A stretch of DNA of 64,000 bases, taken from the NCBI RefSeq assembly GCF_014653945.1, contig NZ_BNAU01000001.1, positions 1-64,000 of the forward strand. Reading direction: 5' to 3'. The position numbers and the translations under genes were made by a program. Numbering within the stretch: the stretch's first letter is position 1; each line of letters starts with the position of its first letter. This document shows, one piece after another, positions 27,333 to 35,765 of the stretch. Origin of the DNA: Amycolatopsis deserti. GTDB lineage: Bacteria > Actinomycetota > Actinomycetes > Mycobacteriales > Pseudonocardiaceae. Below the pieces are notes generated by a model, which saw only the letters and a list, made by a program, of their open reading frames with translations, was not told the DNA's origin and did no database searches.

Positions 27333-27968
27333 TCAGCTCGCGCTGGGCATCAGGACGCGGTCGATGATGTAGACGGTCGCGTTGGCGGTCCGCACGTTGC
27401 CGCAGACGACCTTGGCCGAGCCGTTGACGGTGAAGTCCTCGCCGCTGCCGGAGGTCTTGACCTGCTGCCCCTCCAGCGTGGTGAACTCGCCGCCCGCCAG
27501 CTGCTCGGGGCTGATGCGCTGCGCGACGACGTGGTACTGCAGCAGCTTGGCCAGCGCCGCGTTGTCGCTGAGCACCTTGTTCAGGTCGGCCTCCGGGATC
27601 TTGCCGAAGGCGGCGTTGGCCGGGGCGAACACGGTGATGTTCTGGGCGCTGTTGAGCGTGTCGACCAGGTTGGCCTTCTGCACCGCCGACACCAGGGTGG
27701 ACAGCACGGGGTTGTTGCCCGCCGCGGTGGCGACCGGGGCGGTGGACATGCCCTGGAAACTGCCCGGGCCGGTGGCCGGGACCTGGCCGCAAGCCGGCCC
27801 GAACTCCCCGCTCATCGCCGCGGCGGGGGCGCTGCTGCTGGGCATCGGCGCGGCCGGGGCGGACGTGCCGCCGCCGCTGCCGCTGGAGTCGTCCGAGCTG
27901 CCGCAGGCGGCCAGACCGGTGGCGGTGCCGGCGATCACGACGGCGGCCAGGGTGCGCTTGAACTGCAT
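27333..27968 (-). CDS. Fasciclin-domain lipoprotein
   Basis: 211 residues. A lipoprotein signal ends in GLAACGSS (lipid-modified Cys near residue 22). A low-complexity Ser/Gly/Ala/Pro linker is followed by one FAS1 domain (NITVFAPANAAFGKIP, LLQYHVVAQRI, ATVYIIDRVLMP; residues about 75-208). It resembles the mycobacterial MPT83-type surface antigens, which mediate adhesion. It lies 14 bases downstream of a SorA-like membrane protein gene, a pairing common in actinomycetes, so they are probably one operon. Confidence 0.93.
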   Translation of the reverse strand: MQFKRTLAAVVIAGTATGLAACGSSDDSSGSGGGTSAPAAPMPSSSAPAAAMSGEFGPACGQVPATGPGSFQGMSTAPVATAAGNNPVLSTLVSAVQKANLVDTLNSAQNITVFAPANAAFGKIPEADLNKVLSDNAALAKLLQYHVVAQRISPEQLAGGEFTTLEGQQVKTSGSGEDFTVNGSAKVVCGNVRTANATVYIIDRVLMPSAS

Positions 27969-27982
27969 GGGGTGTTCCTTTC

Positions 27983-29566
27983 TCAGGTGGTGACGGTCAC
28001 CACGATCGATTCCCAGCCGTCTGCTCCGCTGGGAAAAACCGGCGCCCGGGTTTCGGGCTGGAGCCGGCCGGCGCCGTCGGCGGCGCGGACCTGGATGCGG
28101 TGGGTGCCGGGCGCGGCGCTCCACCGGTAGCGCCACTGGCGCCACGTGTCGGGCGTGACCTGCGTGGTGAGGTCGGCGTCCTGCCACGGGCCGCCGTCGA
28201 AGCTCAGCTGGACCGCGCTGATGCCGCGGTGCTGGGCGTAGGCGACCCCGGCCACGACCACCTCGCCCGCCCGGACGCGGGACAGCGGTTTCGGAACGTC
28301 GATGCGGGATCCGGTCTTGGCGGGCCCGGTCCGGTCGTAGCCGCGCTGGATCCAGTAGGGCTGGGTGGCGTAGGTGGTCAGGTTCAGGTCGGTGACCCAC
28401 TTGGTCGCCGAGGCGTACCCGAACAGGCCGGGCACGATCAGCCGGGCGGGAAAGCCGTGTTCGACCGGCAGCGGCTCGCCGTTCATCGCCACCGCCAGCA
28501 GCGCGTTCCGGCCGTCCAGGATCAGTTCGGTGGGGCTGCCGATCGTCATGCCGTCCGCGCCGGTGGACACCAGCTGTTCCGCACCGGGCCGGATGCCGGC
28601 CTCGCGCAGCAGCGACGCCAGCGGCACGCCCACGAACCGGGCCGTGCTCACGTAGGGCCCGCCGACCTCGTTGGACACGCAGGACAGGGTCAGGTCGCGT
28701 TCCACCAGGGGCCGGGCCAGCAGGTCGTCGAAGGAGAGTTCGATCTCCCGGGCGGCCATGCCGTGGATGCGCAGGGACCACTGCTCGGCCGGGACCCGCG
28801 GCAGCACGAGCGCGGTGTCCACCCGGTAGAACCCGGCGTTGGGGGTGAAGAACGGGACCAGGCCGGGGTCCCGGAACTGGTAGCCGGCCGGCAGGGCCGG
28901 GGCCGGGCTCGCCGGCGCCGGGATCCGGACGCGGGCCCGGGACCGCGCGAGGGAACCGCCGCCCTGCAGCAGCCGGCCCGCCCCGCCGGACAGGACGGCG
29001 AACCCGGCCACCGCACCGCCCGCGAGCAGTACGGTCCGGCGCCCGGTTGTCTGGTGTGGACTGTCTGTAGTGGACGGCTCCGTGCGGCCGTTGCGAAGGC
29101 GGACCAGCACGACGAGCGTGGCGACGCCGGCCAGCAGCGCGGCCAGCGACGGCAGCACCGACGTCGGGCCGGCGACCGGCGCGGTGGCCGCGGCGACCAT
29201 CCCGGCCACACCGAGCGCGACCACGACGGCGATTCCCGCCCACAGACGGCGCAGGGCCAGCACGCCGGCGGCCATGCCGAGCAGCACGAGGGCGAGCAGC
29301 ACACCGCCGACCAGGACGACCTTGTCGTTGGTACCGAACCGCTGGACGGCGAAGTCCTTGAGCTCGTGCGGGGCGAGGTTGATCAGCGCGGTGCCGACGG
29401 CCGTCCCGGGGGCGGTGGCCGCCCCGGTGAACGCGGCGACCAGCTCGCCGACGCCGAGCGCGGCGGCCGTGGCGAGGAGCCCGAGCAGCGCCCCGGACCC
29501 GATGCGGGCCAGCCGCCCGGTCCAGCCGCGCGGCCGCGGTTCCTTGGTGGTGGTCACGCCGGGCAT
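27983..29566 (-). CDS. Membrane-anchored sulfite-oxidase-family molybdopterin protein
   Basis: 527 residues. Five or so N-terminal membrane helices (to about residue 190) precede an exported oxidoreductase domain. It has the molybdenum-ligand cysteine in LTLSCVSNEVGG (near residue 295), the cofactor segment GFPARLIVPGLFGYASATKWV, and a C-terminal Mo-co dimerisation domain (AVQLSFDGGPWQDADL). The N-terminal membrane block distinguishes it from soluble SorA; electron partner and substrate are unknown. It starts near 29566, divergent from a hydrolase gene, with a fasciclin lipoprotein downstream. Confidence 0.9.
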   Translation of the reverse strand: MPGVTTTKEPRPRGWTGRLARIGSGALLGLLATAAALGVGELVAAFTGAATAPGTAVGTALINLAPHELKDFAVQRFGTNDKVVLVGGVLLALVLLGMAAGVLALRRLWAGIAVVVALGVAGMVAAATAPVAGPTSVLPSLAALLAGVATLVVLVRLRNGRTEPSTTDSPHQTTGRRTVLLAGGAVAGFAVLSGGAGRLLQGGGSLARSRARVRIPAPASPAPALPAGYQFRDPGLVPFFTPNAGFYRVDTALVLPRVPAEQWSLRIHGMAAREIELSFDDLLARPLVERDLTLSCVSNEVGGPYVSTARFVGVPLASLLREAGIRPGAEQLVSTGADGMTIGSPTELILDGRNALLAVAMNGEPLPVEHGFPARLIVPGLFGYASATKWVTDLNLTTYATQPYWIQRGYDRTGPAKTGSRIDVPKPLSRVRAGEVVVAGVAYAQHRGISAVQLSFDGGPWQDADLTTQVTPDTWRQWRYRWSAAPGTHRIQVRAADGAGRLQPETRAPVFPSGADGWESIVVTVTT

Positions 29567-29682
29567 TCGGGCCCGTCGCCGGAGCGGATTGGGCGGATGT
29601 GGATTTTTTCGCTCGCCAGGTGGCCGGACAGACTAGCGTCGCCGATGTTCCAGGCGATCGGATCGACAGAGGGGTGCCCGAC

Positions 29683-30252
29683 ATGGCCGAGGTCGTGCTG
29701 TACCACCACATCCAGGGCTTGACCGAGGGCGTGCGCAGCGTCGCCGACGGCCTGCGCCAGGCGGGGCACACGGTGCATACCCCGGATCTGTTCGGGGGCC
29801 GGACGTTCGGCAGCATCGAGGAGGGATTCGCCTTCGCGCGACAGGCCGGGTTCGACCAGCTGCGGGAGCGCGGGATCACCGAGGCCGAGGCGCTGGGGGT
29901 GGAGCTGGTGTACGCCGGGTTCTCCTTCGGGGTCACCATCGCGCAGCGGCTCGCGCAGACCCGCCCCGGCGCGCGCGGCGCGGTGCTCATCGACTCCTGC
30001 CTGCCGGTCACGGAGTTCGGCGAGACGTGGCCGGCCGGCGTGCCGGTGCAGATCCACGGCAAGCAGGAGGACGAGTTCTTCGGCGAAGACCTCCCGGCGG
30101 CCCGGGACCTGGTCGGCTCCACGCCGAACGCGGAGCTGTTCCTCTACCCCGGCGACCAGCACCTCTTCGCCGACGCCTCACTCCCCGCCTACGACGCCGA
30201 GGCAGCCGGGCTGCTCTTGGAACGGGTGCGCTCGTTCCTCGCTTCGGTGTGA
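29683..30252 (+). CDS. Dienelactone-hydrolase-family protein with Ser nucleophile
   Basis: 189 residues, a compact alpha/beta hydrolase. The nucleophile elbow is AGFSFGV (near residue 80), with serine where true dienelactone hydrolases have cysteine. The acid/base lies in GDQHLFAD. It is probably a small esterase of unknown substrate. ATG 29683 has AGAGGGG eight bases upstream; earlier in-frame starts lack one. It is divergent from the SorA-like gene. Confidence 0.88.
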   Translation: MAEVVLYHHIQGLTEGVRSVADGLRQAGHTVHTPDLFGGRTFGSIEEGFAFARQAGFDQLRERGITEAEALGVELVYAGFSFGVTIAQRLAQTRPGARGAVLIDSCLPVTEFGETWPAGVPVQIHGKQEDEFFGEDLPAARDLVGSTPNAELFLYPGDQHLFADASLPAYDAEAAGLLLERVRSFLASV

Positions 30253-30391
30253 CTGGTGCGAGCATTGACCGCATTCGAGGTGGCAGCGTGGCGACGTTGA
30301 CGACCAGGCCCTCCGCCGGGAGGAGCCGGGGCCCGCCGCCGACTCCACCACCGTGCGTTGAGCGAACGGCGCGGGTGGGACAATCGGGCCC

Positions 30392-31366
30392 GTGACGGCG
30401 AGTACCAGTGACATCGACAAGGCGGCCGGCCTGCTGCGTGCCGGGCGCTTGGTGGCCTTTCCGACCGAGACGGTCTACGGCCTGGGCGCCAACGCCGAGG
30501 ACGCGGCCGCCGTCGGGCGGGTGTACCAGGCCAAGGGGCGCCCGTCGTCGCATCCGTTGATCGTTCACCTCGGTGGTGCGGGGCAGCTGGGGGACTGGGT
30601 CGAGGACGTGCCCGAGACGGCGCGCCTGCTGGCCGAGCGCTTCTGGCCCGGGCCGCTGACGCTGGTGCTGCGCCGCGCTCGCCGGGTGCCGCTGGAAGCG
30701 ACCGGTGGCCTGGAGACCGTCGCGGTGCGCGTGCCCGATCACCCCGTCGCGCTGGCGCTGCTGTCGGCGTTCGGTGGCGGTGTCGTGGCGCCGTCGGCGA
30801 ACCGGTTCGGCTCCGTCAGCCCCACGACGGCCGAGCACGTGCGCACCGAACTCGGTGACGCCGTCGACTTCGTGCTCGACGGCGGCCCCTGCCACGTCGG
30901 GGTGGAGTCGACCATCGTCGACGTCACCGGGGACGAGCCGAGCGTGCTGCGGCCGGGCGGGGTCACGCGCGAAGACCTCGAAGCCGTGCTGCAGCGCCCG
31001 CTCGCGGTCCCCACCACCAGCCACATCCGCGTCCCGGGCCAGCACCCTTCGCACTACGCGCCGCGGGCGCGGGTCGTGCTCGTCGAGCCGGAGAAGGTCG
31101 TCACCGAAGCCGAGCTGGCGGGGGAGCAGGGGCACCGGGTGGGCGTCCTGCTGCCCCCTGCCGCAAGCGACGGCCCGGTGAACGCACACGCCGTGGTGGA
31201 GATCCCCGGCTCGATGGCCGCCTACGCGCGCAGCCTCTACGGCTTCCTGCGCGAGCTGGACCAGCGCGGCTGCGACCTCATCGTCGCGTCCCTGCCGCCG
31301 GAGGAGGGGCTCGGGCTCGCGATCGCCAACCGGCTGCGCCGCGCGGCCGGGCCCCGCGCGGACTGA
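30392..31366 (+). CDS. L-threonylcarbamoyladenylate synthase (Sua5/YwlC type)
   Basis: 324 residues from GTG 30392. The YrdC domain has FPTETVYGLGANA (near residue 23), KGRPSSHPL and APSANRFGSVSPTTAEHV. The C-terminal Sua5 domain follows after HIRVPGQHPSHYAP. It makes threonylcarbamoyl-AMP from threonine, bicarbonate and ATP for the t6A37 modification of ANN-decoding tRNAs. This is the most housekeeping-like gene of the window. Confidence 0.93.
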   Translation: MTASTSDIDKAAGLLRAGRLVAFPTETVYGLGANAEDAAAVGRVYQAKGRPSSHPLIVHLGGAGQLGDWVEDVPETARLLAERFWPGPLTLVLRRARRVPLEATGGLETVAVRVPDHPVALALLSAFGGGVVAPSANRFGSVSPTTAEHVRTELGDAVDFVLDGGPCHVGVESTIVDVTGDEPSVLRPGGVTREDLEAVLQRPLAVPTTSHIRVPGQHPSHYAPRARVVLVEPEKVVTEAELAGEQGHRVGVLLPPAASDGPVNAHAVVEIPGSMAAYARSLYGFLRELDQRGCDLIVASLPPEEGLGLAIANRLRRAAGPRAD

Positions 31367-31380
31367 TCAGCACAGCCGGC

Positions 31381-32010
31381 GTGACCAGTGTCATCGCCCG
31401 CGACGGGGTGCACGAAGTCGAGATCAAGCGGTCCCGGTTCCGGTGCACCGTCGCGCGGGTCGGGGACGCCGAGGCCGCGGCGGCGGTGATCGCGCGGGTG
31501 CGCAAGGCCGGGCCGGGCGCGAACCACCATTGCACCGCGATGCGGATCGGCGACCCGGAAACCGGCGAGATGACCGTGCGCAGCAATGACGATGGTGAGC
31601 CCTCGGGCACGGCGGGCGTCCCGATGCTCGAGGTGCTGGCGCGCCGCGACCTGACCGATGTCGTCGCTGTGGTGTCCCGGTGGTTCGGCGGGACCAAGCT
31701 CGGGGCGGGCGGGCTGGTCCGCGCCTACTCCGGCGCGCTGGCCGAAACGCTCGACGCCGTCGGGACGCTGCGCCGGGTGCGGCACCGCGAACTGCTGCTC
31801 GCTGTGCCGCACGACCTGGCCGGCCGCCTCGAGCACGACCTGCGCAACTCGCCCTACCGGCTGCTGGGCATCGACTACGGCGCGGACGTCACGCTGACCG
31901 TCGCCGTCACCGAGGACAGCCGGGAGGCGTTCGGGGCGTGGCTCGCCGAACGATCCGGCGGCGCGGTCGAGGCGCTGGACGCGGGACCCCGGGACCTCTA
32001 CCTACCCTGA
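31381..32010 (+). CDS. YigZ/IMPACT-family protein
   Basis: 209 residues from GTG 31381. It has the IMPACT signature (RSRFRCTVARV, NHHCTAMRIG, SNDDGEPSGTAGVPML and RWFGGTKLGAGGLVRAY) followed by a ferredoxin-like C-terminal domain. The function of bacterial members is unsettled; a nucleic-acid or ribosome-associated role is suspected. It lies 14 bases after the Sua5 gene, so co-transcription is likely. Confidence 0.93.
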   Translation: MTSVIARDGVHEVEIKRSRFRCTVARVGDAEAAAAVIARVRKAGPGANHHCTAMRIGDPETGEMTVRSNDDGEPSGTAGVPMLEVLARRDLTDVVAVVSRWFGGTKLGAGGLVRAYSGALAETLDAVGTLRRVRHRELLLAVPHDLAGRLEHDLRNSPYRLLGIDYGADVTLTVAVTEDSREAFGAWLAERSGGAVEALDAGPRDLYLP

Positions 32011-32028
32011 GCGGAACCAGAACCAAGG

Positions 32029-32050
32029 TTGACCAACCCTGGTTGGTCAA
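32029..32050. promoter_or_regulatory. Toxin-antitoxin operator palindrome
   Basis: TTGACCAAC and GTTGGTCAA form a perfect 9-bp inverted repeat around CCTG, 14 bases upstream of the preferred antitoxin start. Phd-type antitoxins bind such repeats to repress their own operon. Its presence argues against a TTG start at 32029. Confidence 0.65.
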
Positions 32051-32064
32051 GTACTGTCGACCCT

Positions 32065-32292
32065 GTGGAGCGGACGGTGAAGGTGCAGGAGGCCAAGACG
32101 CGGTTGTCCGCGATCTTGGCCGACGTCGAGCGCGGCGAGGAGGTCGTCATCGCGCGCGGAGACGTCCCCGTCGCCCGGCTGGTTCCGATCCAGGAGCCGT
32201 CGGAACGGGAGCTGGGCTTCGTGCCCTACCGCGTTCCGGACTCGTTCTCCGAGCCGCTCCCCGACGATGAGCTGGCGACGTGGGAGGCGTGA
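32065..32292 (+). CDS. Phd/YefM-family antitoxin
   Basis: 75 residues from GTG 32065. The N-terminal domain MERTVKVQEAKTRLSAIL, then ADVERGEEVVIARGDVPVARLVP, is the Phd/YefM DNA-binding fold, and the acidic C-terminal tail (SEPLPDDELATWEA) would wrap the toxin. The open frame extends to TTG 32029, but that lies in the operator. The stop overlaps the toxin GTG by four bases. Confidence 0.85.
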   Translation: MERTVKVQEAKTRLSAILADVERGEEVVIARGDVPVARLVPIQEPSERELGFVPYRVPDSFSEPLPDDELATWEA

Positions 32293-32687
32293 CTCCGCGA
32301 AGGCTGATGCTCGACACGCACGTGCTGCTGTGGGCGTTGACCGAGCCCGCCAGGCTGTCCGAACCAATTCGCGCCGCCGTCGCCGATCGTCGCACCGAGC
32401 TGTTCGTCTCCGCGGCCTCGGCGTGGGAAATCGCGACGAAGCAACGTCTGGGGAAGCTGCCGCAGGCCGAGGTGCTGACGCGGGCGTATCGCCAGCACCT
32501 CGCGCGGCTGGCGGTGGACAGCATCCCCGTGACGGACGAACACGCTCTCCTCGCCGGCTCCCTGGAATGGCAGCACCGGGATCCCTTCGACCGGATGATC
32601 GCCGCGCAGTGCATGACCGAGTCACTGCCCCTCGCCACCGCCGATGAGGCGTTCCGCACCGTGTCCGGAGTGCAGGTGCTGTGGTGA
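32289..32687 (+). CDS. PIN-domain (VapC-type) toxin
   Basis: 132 residues, PIN ribonuclease fold. Acidic metal ligands are visible: Asp in LMLDTHVLLW (near residue 9), Glu in SAWEIATKQ, and Asp in HRDPFDRMIAAQ. VapC toxins cut RNA, often initiator tRNA or rRNA, when free of antitoxin. GTG 32289 overlaps the antitoxin stop (GTGA), so expression is coupled. All key residues are present, so the module looks functional. Confidence 0.92.
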   Translation: MTPRRLMLDTHVLLWALTEPARLSEPIRAAVADRRTELFVSAASAWEIATKQRLGKLPQAEVLTRAYRQHLARLAVDSIPVTDEHALLAGSLEWQHRDPFDRMIAAQCMTESLPLATADEAFRTVSGVQVLW

Positions 32688-32742
32688 CCGCCCCGGCCGG
32701 CCGCGCGTGACCAAGCTCCACCGCGGACGGTAGGTTCACCCC

Positions 32743-33687
32743 ATGCCGGTCGCTGCGCACGAGGTCGAGGTGTTCGAGCGGGCCAGGGCCCGGCTGGAGG
32801 CCATCGCCTACCGCCTCCTCTCCTCGGCCAGCGACGCCGAGGACGTGGTGCAGGACACGTACTTGCGCTGGCAGTCCGCCGACCGGGAGCGCATCGAGAC
32901 GCCCGAGGCGTGGCTGACGAAGGTGCTCACCAACCTCTGCCTCAACCGGCTCACCGCGGCGCGCGCCAAGCGGGAGACCTACGTCGGCCAGTGGCTGCCC
33001 GAGCCGGTCTTCGCCGGGGACCCGATGGCCGGTCCGTCCGAGACCGTCGAGCAGCGGGAATCCGTCTCGATCGCGATGCTCACGCTGATGGAGCGGCTCT
33101 CCGGCAAGGAACGCGTCGTCTACGTGCTGCGCGAGGCGTTCGGTTACTCGCACGGCGAGATCGCCGAGGTTCTCGACCTCACCGAGTCCAACTGCCAGCA
33201 GATCTACCGGCGTGCCAAGCAGCACCTGGCCGCCGACCGGCGCCGGGTGGCGGTCGACGCGGCCGCTGCCCGCAAGATCGTCGAGGAGTTCCTCGCCGCG
33301 GCGCTCAGCGGCCGGACCGACTCCCTGGTGCGGATGCTCACCGACGACGTGATCAGCGTGGGTGACGGTGGCGGCGTGGTCTTCTCGCTGCCGTGGCCGG
33401 TCACCGGCGTGGTGCGGGTGGCGAGGTTCCTGCGCGGGCTGGTCGAGCCCAGCGAGGCCAAGTGGAAGATGATCGGCGGCCGGCCCACCCAGTTCGCCGC
33501 GGTCGCCAACGGCCTGCCCGCGCTGGTGCTGATCGTCGGGGACCGGGTCGCCGCCGTCGCCTCCCTGGACGTGACCACCGACGGCATCGCGGCCGTCCAC
33601 ATCCAGGCCAACCCCGCCAAACTCGAACGCGCGACGCGCCAGTGGGCCACCTTCGACCACGGGGAACCGCTCGCCGACCGCCAGTGA
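32743..33687 (+). CDS. ECF41-group (SigJ-like) sigma factor
   Basis: 314 residues. Sigma region 2 (ARLEAIAYRLLSSASDAEDVVQDTYLRW) and region 4 (KERVVYVLREAFGYSHGEIAEVLDL) are fused to a C-terminal SnoaL-like domain. Three marks of the ECF41 group are present: WLPEP in the linker (near residue 83), DGGG (near 207) and NPAKL (near 289). In this group the C-terminal domain controls activity without an anti-sigma factor. The next gene, a flavoprotein, is the usual ECF41 partner and target. Confidence 0.92.
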   Translation: MPVAAHEVEVFERARARLEAIAYRLLSSASDAEDVVQDTYLRWQSADRERIETPEAWLTKVLTNLCLNRLTAARAKRETYVGQWLPEPVFAGDPMAGPSETVEQRESVSIAMLTLMERLSGKERVVYVLREAFGYSHGEIAEVLDLTESNCQQIYRRAKQHLAADRRRVAVDAAAARKIVEEFLAAALSGRTDSLVRMLTDDVISVGDGGGVVFSLPWPVTGVVRVARFLRGLVEPSEAKWKMIGGRPTQFAAVANGLPALVLIVGDRVAAVASLDVTTDGIAAVHIQANPAKLERATRQWATFDHGEPLADRQ

Positions 33688-33707
33688 CCCGGATCACAAC
33701 TCTCTCC

Positions 33708-33714
33708 TGTCAGG
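33708..33714 (+). promoter_or_regulatory. Possible ECF41-type -35 element
   Basis: TGTCAGG lies in the 85-base gap between the sigma gene and its flavoprotein partner and resembles the TGTCACA -35 element described for ECF41 promoters. I could not find a convincing CGTC -10 at the expected distance, so this is weak. Confidence 0.25.
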
Positions 33715-33772
33715 TTTCGCGCCGCTGCCCGGTTCAGGAAGCGCCACCAGCCAAACCGGAGTGGGAGAGACC

Positions 33773-34954
33773 ATGAAGCACCAGATCGTCGTTCTCGGAG
33801 CCGGATACGCCGGAGCCAACGCCGCCGCGCGCCTGGCCAAGCGGCTGCACCCCGCCGACACCGAGATCACGCTCGTCAACGCCGACGCCGAGTTCGTCGA
33901 GCGCGTCCGCATGCACCAGCTCGCGACCGGCCAGGACCTCAAGCCCCGCGCGCTGACCGACGTCTTCGCCGGTACCGGCGTGCGGGTGCGGCTGGCGCGG
34001 GTCACCGCCGTCGACGCCGACCGCAAGACCGTCGACGTCATCGGCGCCGACGGCCCCGGCGAGATCGCCTACGACACGCTCGTCTACGCGCTCGGCAGCA
34101 CCGCCGCCGACTGCGGCGTCCCCGGCGTCGCCGAGCACGCCCACGACATCGCCGGCAAGCAGTCCGCGTTGCGGCTGCGCGGGCGTCTGGACGACCTCGC
34201 CGGCGGGACCGTGCTGGTCGTCGGAGGTGGCCTCACCGCCATCGAAGCCGCCACCGAGATCGCCGAAGCCCGGCCGGACCTCGACGTCGCACTCGCCGCC
34301 CGCGGCGGCGTCGGCGACTGGCTGAGCGAGAAGGCCCAGCAGCACCTGCGCAAGGCCTTCGGCCGGCTCGGCATCACCCTGCACGAGGACACCGACATCG
34401 TGCGCGTCGAACCGGCCGGCGCGGTCACCGCCGACGGTCGCACCATCCCGGCCCAGGTGACCGTCTGGACGGCCGGGTTCGCCGTCCACCCCATCGCCGC
34501 GGCCACGACCCTGCGGGTTTCGGCGACGGGGCAGATCGTCGTCGACGAGACGATGCGGTCGGTCTCGCACCCCGACGTCTACGCCGTCGGTGATGCCGCG
34601 CTGGCGCCGGGCGGGAACGGTGCGCCACTGCGGATGTCCTGCGCCTCGGGAGTTCCTTCGGCCCACCTGGCGGCCGATGTGATCGCCGCCCGCCTGACCG
34701 GACGCGAGATCCCCGAGAACAAGATCGGCTACACCGCCCAGTGCATCAGCCTCGGCCGCCGCGACGCCGTCATCCAGTGGGTGACCCCGGACGACCAGCC
34801 CAAACCGTCTGCCGTCACCGGGAGGATGGGCGCCCGCCTCAAGGAGATGATCTGCAAGAGCGCGGCCTGGAGCATCAGCCACCCGACCGGGATGATGCCG
34901 AGCCGTCGTCGGCACACCGTCCGGGCCGGGGATTCGCACGCGGTCACGGCGTGA
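33773..34954 (+). CDS. NDH-2-like FAD-dependent oxidoreductase
   Basis: 393 residues. FAD fold VVLGAGYAGANAA near residue 6, VYALGSTAAD, a second NAD(H) fold VVGGGLTAIEAA near residue 149, and the family motif VYAVGDAALAPG toward the end. Such pyridine-nucleotide oxidoreductases pass electrons to quinones or small acceptors. ATG 33773 follows GGGAGAGA. Pairing with an ECF41 sigma factor is a conserved arrangement, so it is likely a target of that sigma factor. Confidence 0.9.
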   Translation: MKHQIVVLGAGYAGANAAARLAKRLHPADTEITLVNADAEFVERVRMHQLATGQDLKPRALTDVFAGTGVRVRLARVTAVDADRKTVDVIGADGPGEIAYDTLVYALGSTAADCGVPGVAEHAHDIAGKQSALRLRGRLDDLAGGTVLVVGGGLTAIEAATEIAEARPDLDVALAARGGVGDWLSEKAQQHLRKAFGRLGITLHEDTDIVRVEPAGAVTADGRTIPAQVTVWTAGFAVHPIAAATTLRVSATGQIVVDETMRSVSHPDVYAVGDAALAPGGNGAPLRMSCASGVPSAHLAADVIAARLTGREIPENKIGYTAQCISLGRRDAVIQWVTPDDQPKPSAVTGRMGARLKEMICKSAAWSISHPTGMMPSRRRHTVRAGDSHAVTA

Positions 34955-35118
34955 CACCGGACGCGATGACGACGCCGTTCCTCGGGGGCGTTCTCCGGAG
35001 CGTCCCCGAGGACGAGGTCCCTCGCCGCCTGCGCCTGAGCGATCCGGCCCTCGAGGGCGGCTACGTGACGGCGGAGCGCCCGGAAAGCGCGGCCTGCACT
35101 GAGCGGGCGCAAGGAGAC

Positions 35119-35709
35119 CTAGCTCCGGGCCGACAACGCCTGCGCGAGCGCGCTCACGCTAACCTCGACGATCGCGCGGAGCTGCTCCGGCCCCGCCCCG
35201 GCCCGGCTCATCACCGCCAGCGACTGGTTGACCGCCGCGAGGTGGACGGCGAAGTCGTCGGCGTCGCGGTCGGGCAGCTTCGCCGCGGTCAAGGCGGTCC
35301 GCAGCCGCGCCCGCTGACGGTCCAGAGCTTCGATCGCGCGCGCGGCGATGCCCGGGCTCAGCGCCGGTATCGCCAGCGCGGTCTGGGCGACCAGGCATCC
35401 GTCCGGCACGTCCGGGTCGGCGATGCGCCGCAGGGTGACGTCGAAGAACTCCCGTACCGCCCGCAGTGGCTCCGTGGACGCGCGGGACAGGGCCTGGTCG
35501 TACTTGTCCCCGTAGCGCGTGGCGTAGCGGTCCAGGCAGCGCAGGTAGAGCGACTCCTTGTCGCCGAGCGAGGAGTAGATGGAACTGCGGTTCAGCCCGG
35601 TCGCCCTGGACAGGTCGTCGACAGACGTGTCGGCGTACCCGGCTCGCCAGAACTGGACCATCGCCGCGTCGAGCGCGATGTCCACATCGAACTGTATCTT
35701 CCCGGCCAT
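35119..35709 (-). CDS. TetR-family regulator (divergent to epoxide-hydrolase-like gene)
   Basis: 196 residues. The helix-turn-helix is at residues about 10-50 (VQFWRAGYADTSVDDLSRATGL, SSIYSSLGDKESLY), followed by a helical ligand domain with CLVAQTALAI, as in TetR proteins that sense small molecules. It is separated from the hydrolase by 56 bases holding a long palindrome, so mutual control is likely. Confidence 0.92.
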   Translation of the reverse strand: MAGKIQFDVDIALDAAMVQFWRAGYADTSVDDLSRATGLNRSSIYSSLGDKESLYLRCLDRYATRYGDKYDQALSRASTEPLRAVREFFDVTLRRIADPDVPDGCLVAQTALAIPALSPGIAARAIEALDRQRARLRTALTAAKLPDRDADDFAVHLAAVNQSLAVMSRAGAGPEQLRAIVEVSVSALAQALSARS

Positions 35710-35724
35710 CTCATGACCCTACCC

Positions 35725-35750
35725 CATCTTGAACTGAACAGTCCAAGATG
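35725..35750. promoter_or_regulatory. Palindromic operator between TetR and hydrolase genes
   Basis: The 26-base element starts CATCTTGAACTGA and ends ACAGTCCAAGATG. Eleven of thirteen positions pair symmetrically, centred in the divergent promoter. Size and position fit a TetR dimer-pair site. Confidence 0.7.
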
Positions 35751-35765
35751 CGTTAGGGTCGTGAG

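Noticed and set aside
32029-32064. TTG start for the antitoxin at 32029
   Set aside because: The codon is the first base triplet of the palindromic operator, and canonical Phd proteins begin at MKVQEAK-like sequence encoded after 32065.
34955-35118. Small genes in the 164-base gap, including a 127-codon minus-strand frame at 34729-35112
   Set aside because: The minus-strand frame is mostly antisense to the flavoprotein gene, and no start with a ribosome site or family pattern is visible; I see nothing else in the gap.
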